Source: Bradyrhizobium sp. LTSP849
GTDB taxonomy: Bacteria > Pseudomonadota > Alphaproteobacteria > Rhizobiales > Xanthobacteraceae
Reading direction: 5' to 3'
Length of the DNA stretch: 64,000 nt
Assembly (NCBI RefSeq): GCF_000938255.1
Contig: NZ_JYMR01000018.1
Location: 1 to 64,000 of the forward strand
Every line of letters starts with the position of its first letter. The stretch's first letter is position 1. The translations under genes and the position numbers were made by a program. The notes under the pieces were generated by a model. That model was given only the letters and a program-made list of their open reading frames with translations. It made no database searches and had not been told where the DNA came from. This document shows, piece by piece, positions 61,639 to 64,000 of this stretch.

Positions 61639-62022
61639 ATGCTTGCGAGTCTCGGTCTCATCCTGCTCTGCCAATTGATCGGCGAGGCCGTGGTTCGCGG
61701 CCTCGGCCTGCCGTTGCCGGGACCCGTGCTCGGCTTGCTCCTGCTTATGATCCTGCTGCTCGCCCGCGACCGTTTTGTGCTGCTCGCGCGCGGGCCGCTG
61801 CGAAACGACGGCGTGGAGAGCACGAGCAAGGGGCTGCTGGCCCATCTGTCGCTGCTGTTCGTGCCGGCCGGTGTCGGTGTGGTGCAGAAGCTCGATCTGC
61901 TCGCATCCCACGGCGTCGCGATCATCCTGGTGCTCGCGCTCTCGGTGGTCGTCACGCTGCTTGCAACCGTCCTGACTTTTCGTCTGGTCAGCCGTCTGCT
62001 GCGGCAGCAGGACGTGCGATGA
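61639..62022 (+). CDS. cidA: CidA/LrgA-family holin-like membrane protein
   Basis: 127 aa with four hydrophobic helices and the LrgA/CidA pattern (LILLCQLIGEAVVRGLGLPLPGPVLGLLLL, LLAHLSLLFVPAGVGVV). In bacteria this pair affects export of small molecules such as pyruvate and acetate, or murein hydrolase activity. Its stop overlaps the start of the LrgB-type gene (ATGA). The symbol follows family practice and is not proof of function. Confidence 0.88.
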   Translation: MLASLGLILLCQLIGEAVVRGLGLPLPGPVLGLLLLMILLLARDRFVLLARGPLRNDGVESTSKGLLAHLSLLFVPAGVGVVQKLDLLASHGVAIILVLALSVVVTLLATVLTFRLVSRLLRQQDVR

Positions 62023-62741
62023 CGGACAATCCGTTCTCGCTCTGGGTCTATCTCTCGCAATCGCCGCTGCTGTGGCTGACGGTGACGCTGTTGGTCTATG
62101 CGACCACGGACGCGGTGTCGCTGGCGACGCGGCGCCACCCGCTCGCCAACCCGGTGCTGCATGCGATGTGGATCATCGGCGCGTTCCTGCTCGCGACCGG
62201 CACGTCCTACACCACCTATTTCGCCGGCGCGCAGTTCGTTCATTTCCTGCTCGGGCCTGCCACCGTCGCGCTCGCCGTGCCGCTCTATGAGAACCGCAAG
62301 CGCGTCGTCGCCTCCATCGTGCCGATGCTGGTGGCGCTGGTCGCGGGCTCGGTTACTGCGGTGGTGTCAGTCGTGCTGCTGGCCGAGTTCGCCGGTCTGC
62401 CGCGCGACGTGGTGCTGTCGCTGGCGCCGAAATCGGTCACGGCCGGCGTCGCCATGGGCATCGCCGAATCCCTGCATGCCGATCCCTCGCTGGCCGCGGT
62501 CGCGGTCATTCTTACCGGCATCATGGGCGCGATCATCGTGACGCCGCTGATGAACCGCACCGGCGTTACCGATTTCCGGGCTCGCGGTTTTGCCGCCGGC
62601 CTTGCCGCCCACGGCATCGGTACGGCCCGCGCTTTCCAGGTCGACGAAATCGCCGGCGTATTCTCCGGCATCGCCATGAGCCTGAACGCCTTGGTCACCT
62701 CGTTCCTGGTGCCGATTGCGGTGACGCTGCTGGTGCGATGA
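62019..62741 (+). CDS. cidB: LrgB/CidB-family membrane protein
   Basis: 240 aa from the ATG at 62019. About seven helices with the LrgB pattern (FVHFLLGPATVALAVPLYENR, LAPKSVTAGVAMGIAESLH, ILTGIMGAIIVTPLMNRTGV, FAAGLAAHGIGTARAFQVDE). Partner of the CidA-like protein; translationally coupled to it. Frame extension further upstream overlaps cidA and is not coding. Confidence 0.9.
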   Translation: MTDNPFSLWVYLSQSPLLWLTVTLLVYATTDAVSLATRRHPLANPVLHAMWIIGAFLLATGTSYTTYFAGAQFVHFLLGPATVALAVPLYENRKRVVASIVPMLVALVAGSVTAVVSVVLLAEFAGLPRDVVLSLAPKSVTAGVAMGIAESLHADPSLAAVAVILTGIMGAIIVTPLMNRTGVTDFRARGFAAGLAAHGIGTARAFQVDEIAGVFSGIAMSLNALVTSFLVPIAVTLLVR

Positions 62742-62828
62742 CATCGCGGCCACGACCCTCTATATGATCGGTAACAATTCCCGGTCCCGAGCCGTATTTG
62801 TGGCGATGGGACCGAAACGGGACGAGAT

Positions 62829-63488
62829 ATGACTGGATTCAGGAACAAGGGTTTGGGGCCGACCCGGCGTGCGGCACTGACGCTGATCGGGGCCGGCGCG
62901 TTGGCTGCCGGTGGAGCCACTTTCGCGCGCGCTGCTGCCGACGATGACGAGGTGCTGACCGAAGCCAAGGTGCTGCGCGATCCCGACGTGCCCGTCGCCG
63001 GCAATCCCGACGGCAACATCAGCATTATCGAATGGTCCGATTACAACTGCCCCTATTGCCGCAAGCTCGAGCCCGAGCTGCGCCAGGTCATTCAGGATGA
63101 CGGCAAGGTGCGGTTGGTGATGAAGGACTGGCCGATCCTCGGTCCGGTCTCGGTCACGGCCGCACGGATCGCGCTCGCGGCCAAATATCAAGACAAGTAC
63201 CATCAGGCCCACGACGCCATGATGGGCGTCAGCTCGCGCCTGACCGAGCCGCGCATCAACGAGCTGCTCGCGGCCGCCGGTGTCGATATGGATCGTCTGA
63301 AGCATGATCTCACTGACCGCGCCAAGGACATCGATGCCGTCCTCAAGCGCAACAACGACCAGGCCGAGGCCTTCGGCTTCCGCGGCACCCCATCCTTCAT
63401 CGTCGGCAAATATCGCGTGCCCGGCGTGCTCACCATGGCCGAATTCGAGCAGGTCATCGCCGACGCCCGCAAGGCCAAGATGAACTGA
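62829..63488 (+). CDS. DsbA-family thiol:disulfide oxidoreductase
   Basis: 219 aa. An N-terminal TRRAALTLIGAGALAAGGATF resembles a Tat signal. The thioredoxin-type active site is YNCPYCRKL (CPYC, near residues 74-77), with the cis-proline region FGFRGTPSFIVGKYRVPGVL. It would oxidise or isomerise disulfides in the periplasm. It resembles the BdbD/ScsC-like DsbA group more than E. coli DsbA. Alone on its strand, closed by a terminator. Confidence 0.9.
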   Translation: MTGFRNKGLGPTRRAALTLIGAGALAAGGATFARAAADDDEVLTEAKVLRDPDVPVAGNPDGNISIIEWSDYNCPYCRKLEPELRQVIQDDGKVRLVMKDWPILGPVSVTAARIALAAKYQDKYHQAHDAMMGVSSRLTEPRINELLAAAGVDMDRLKHDLTDRAKDIDAVLKRNNDQAEAFGFRGTPSFIVGKYRVPGVLTMAEFEQVIADARKAKMN

Positions 63489-63519
63489 CGCAGGCGAAGC
63501 GCTGATCGCAGCCAGCACA

Positions 63520-63550
63520 AAGGCGCCGCCGCGGATCGCGACGGCGCCTT
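63520..63550. terminator. terminator hairpin after dsbA-like gene
   Basis: aaggcgccgccgcg (63520-63533) / cgcgacggcgcctt (63537-63550), 13 of 14 pairs, 3-base loop, followed by gttc. It lies between convergent genes (dsbA-like and the 68-aa protein). Confidence 0.75.
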
Positions 63551-63567
63551 GTTCATTGCCGGGCAGA

Positions 63568-63774
63568 TTACTTCGACGAAATCCGGACCCAGTCCTTGTG
63601 CGCGCGATCTTGCAGCGCGTTCCAGTCGGCCTTGGCGACATCCCAGTTCACGATGGTGCGATTGGCGGTCGCGACCTCGCCATTGGCGACCGACGACGTT
63701 TGCATGGAGTCATAGACATACACGCCGCAGCCGAGCAGCAGCGCGCCTAAAATCATTCCGAAAAAAGTCTGCAT
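63568..63774 (-). CDS. small membrane-anchored protein of unknown function
   Basis: 68 aa. One N-terminal hydrophobic helix (TFFGMILGALLLGCGVYVYDSM) with a cysteine near its end, then a polar domain (NRTIVNWDVAKADWNALQDRAHKDW). Probably anchored in the inner membrane facing the periplasm. I recall similar proteins in bradyrhizobia; no function known. GGAGG precedes the start. Confidence 0.7.
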   Translation of the reverse strand: MQTFFGMILGALLLGCGVYVYDSMQTSSVANGEVATANRTIVNWDVAKADWNALQDRAHKDWVRISSK

Positions 63775-63856
63775 GGCGAACCTCCGGTGACGGGCGGATA
63801 ACGTCGGCCCGGAGTGATGGTTCCGCGACAGTGCGGCGCGGTTAAGGACGGGTTGT

Positions 63857-64000
63857 TCACGCTCTATTCAGCCATTGCACCAGCTCCGCGTTGATCTCGC
63901 GCGGATAGGTGTGGCTGAGGTCGTCGATCTCGCGATAGGTAACGTCGGCGCCGGCGGCCGAAAGCGCTGCTTGCGTCTGGCGCGCCGTCTGCACCGGAAA
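63857..64000 (-). CDS. alpha/beta hydrolase, C-terminal fragment (runs off window)
   Basis: 48 codons to the TGA at 63857-63859; the 5' part lies beyond 64000. The visible end reads VQTARQTQAALSAAGADVTY, then REIDDLSHTYPREINAELVQWL. The SHTYP segment is the usual place of the catalytic histidine in the carboxylesterase/phospholipase branch of the alpha/beta hydrolases. Partial only because of the window edge. Confidence 0.65.
   Translation of the reverse strand, partial: FPVQTARQTQAALSAAGADVTYREIDDLSHTYPREINAELVQWLNRA

Overview
The window is high-GC, gene-dense alphaproteobacterial chromosome, most consistent with Bradyrhizobium or a close relative. The inference rests on the gene families present (a MloK1-type cyclic-nucleotide-gated K+ channel, many LysR/TetR/WYL/IclR regulators, ABC and TRAP solute uptake, aromatic-acid catabolism), on interspersed palindromic repeats of a type I recall from bradyrhizobial genomes, and on general sequence style. 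No database search was possible. I found no rRNA, tRNA, CRISPR array or phage module.

Layout. 1-2514: an IS66-family element whose left end lies outside the window. 2515-4282: gene-poor scar, then a divergent ArsR/SDR pair. 4283-6154: Lrp-type regulator divergent from methionine gamma-lyase. 6268-10848: AraC regulator, an SsuABC/TauABC-like ABC importer and a PhzF-family enzyme. 10884-12794: LysR regulator, a possible 46-aa protein and a DoxX membrane protein. 12948-16760: IclR regulator divergent from a YceI - cytochrome b561 - YceI - Acg-type flavoprotein operon. 16946-22857: an unknown protein, a 1018-aa zinc-ribbon/cyclase/AAA/TPR regulator, an OpgC-like membrane acyltransferase and a DUF2059 protein.

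22867-30456: a six-gene minus-strand operon for a sugar-type (RbsABC-like) ABC importer. It encodes two strictosidine-synthase-like beta-propellers, one of them fused to the C-terminus of a permease. 30753-35311: an acyl-CoA synthetase, a rubredoxin-like/metallo-beta-lactamase protein, a MetX-like alpha/beta hydrolase and a fatty acid desaturase. 35382-45039: small secreted proteins, two WYL-domain regulators each close to a glutathione S-transferase, an enoyl-CoA hydratase with the K+ channel, an orphan TAXI-type binding protein, and small conserved proteins.

45115-55892: an apparent phenylpropanoid/aromatic-acid region. One operon holds crotonase, feruloyl-CoA synthase, a 3-hydroxyacyl-CoA-dehydrogenase-like SDR, a 4HBT thioesterase and a branched-chain-amino-acid-type binding protein. 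A hicAB toxin-antitoxin pair follows, then a TRAP transporter with a DUF3237 protein, divergent from pobA. Together they could import phenylpropanoids, activate and shorten the side chain, and hydroxylate 4-hydroxybenzoate to protocatechuate. 56117-64000: two hotdog thioesterases, a LysR gene broken by an amber codon, a PNPOx-like flavoprotein, an AbrB-type membrane protein, a PsiF-like protein, a TetR regulator with two near-identical operators, cidA/cidB homologues, a DsbA-like oxidoreductase, and the 3' end of an alpha/beta hydrolase.

The items most worth a second look are the permease-propeller fusion with its paralogue, the cyclase-like regulator with altered catalytic residues, the nonsense-interrupted LysR gene, the palindromic repeat family that supplies stop codons to its neighbours, and several very clean candidate operators (ArsR, WYL, TetR, HicAB, LysR).
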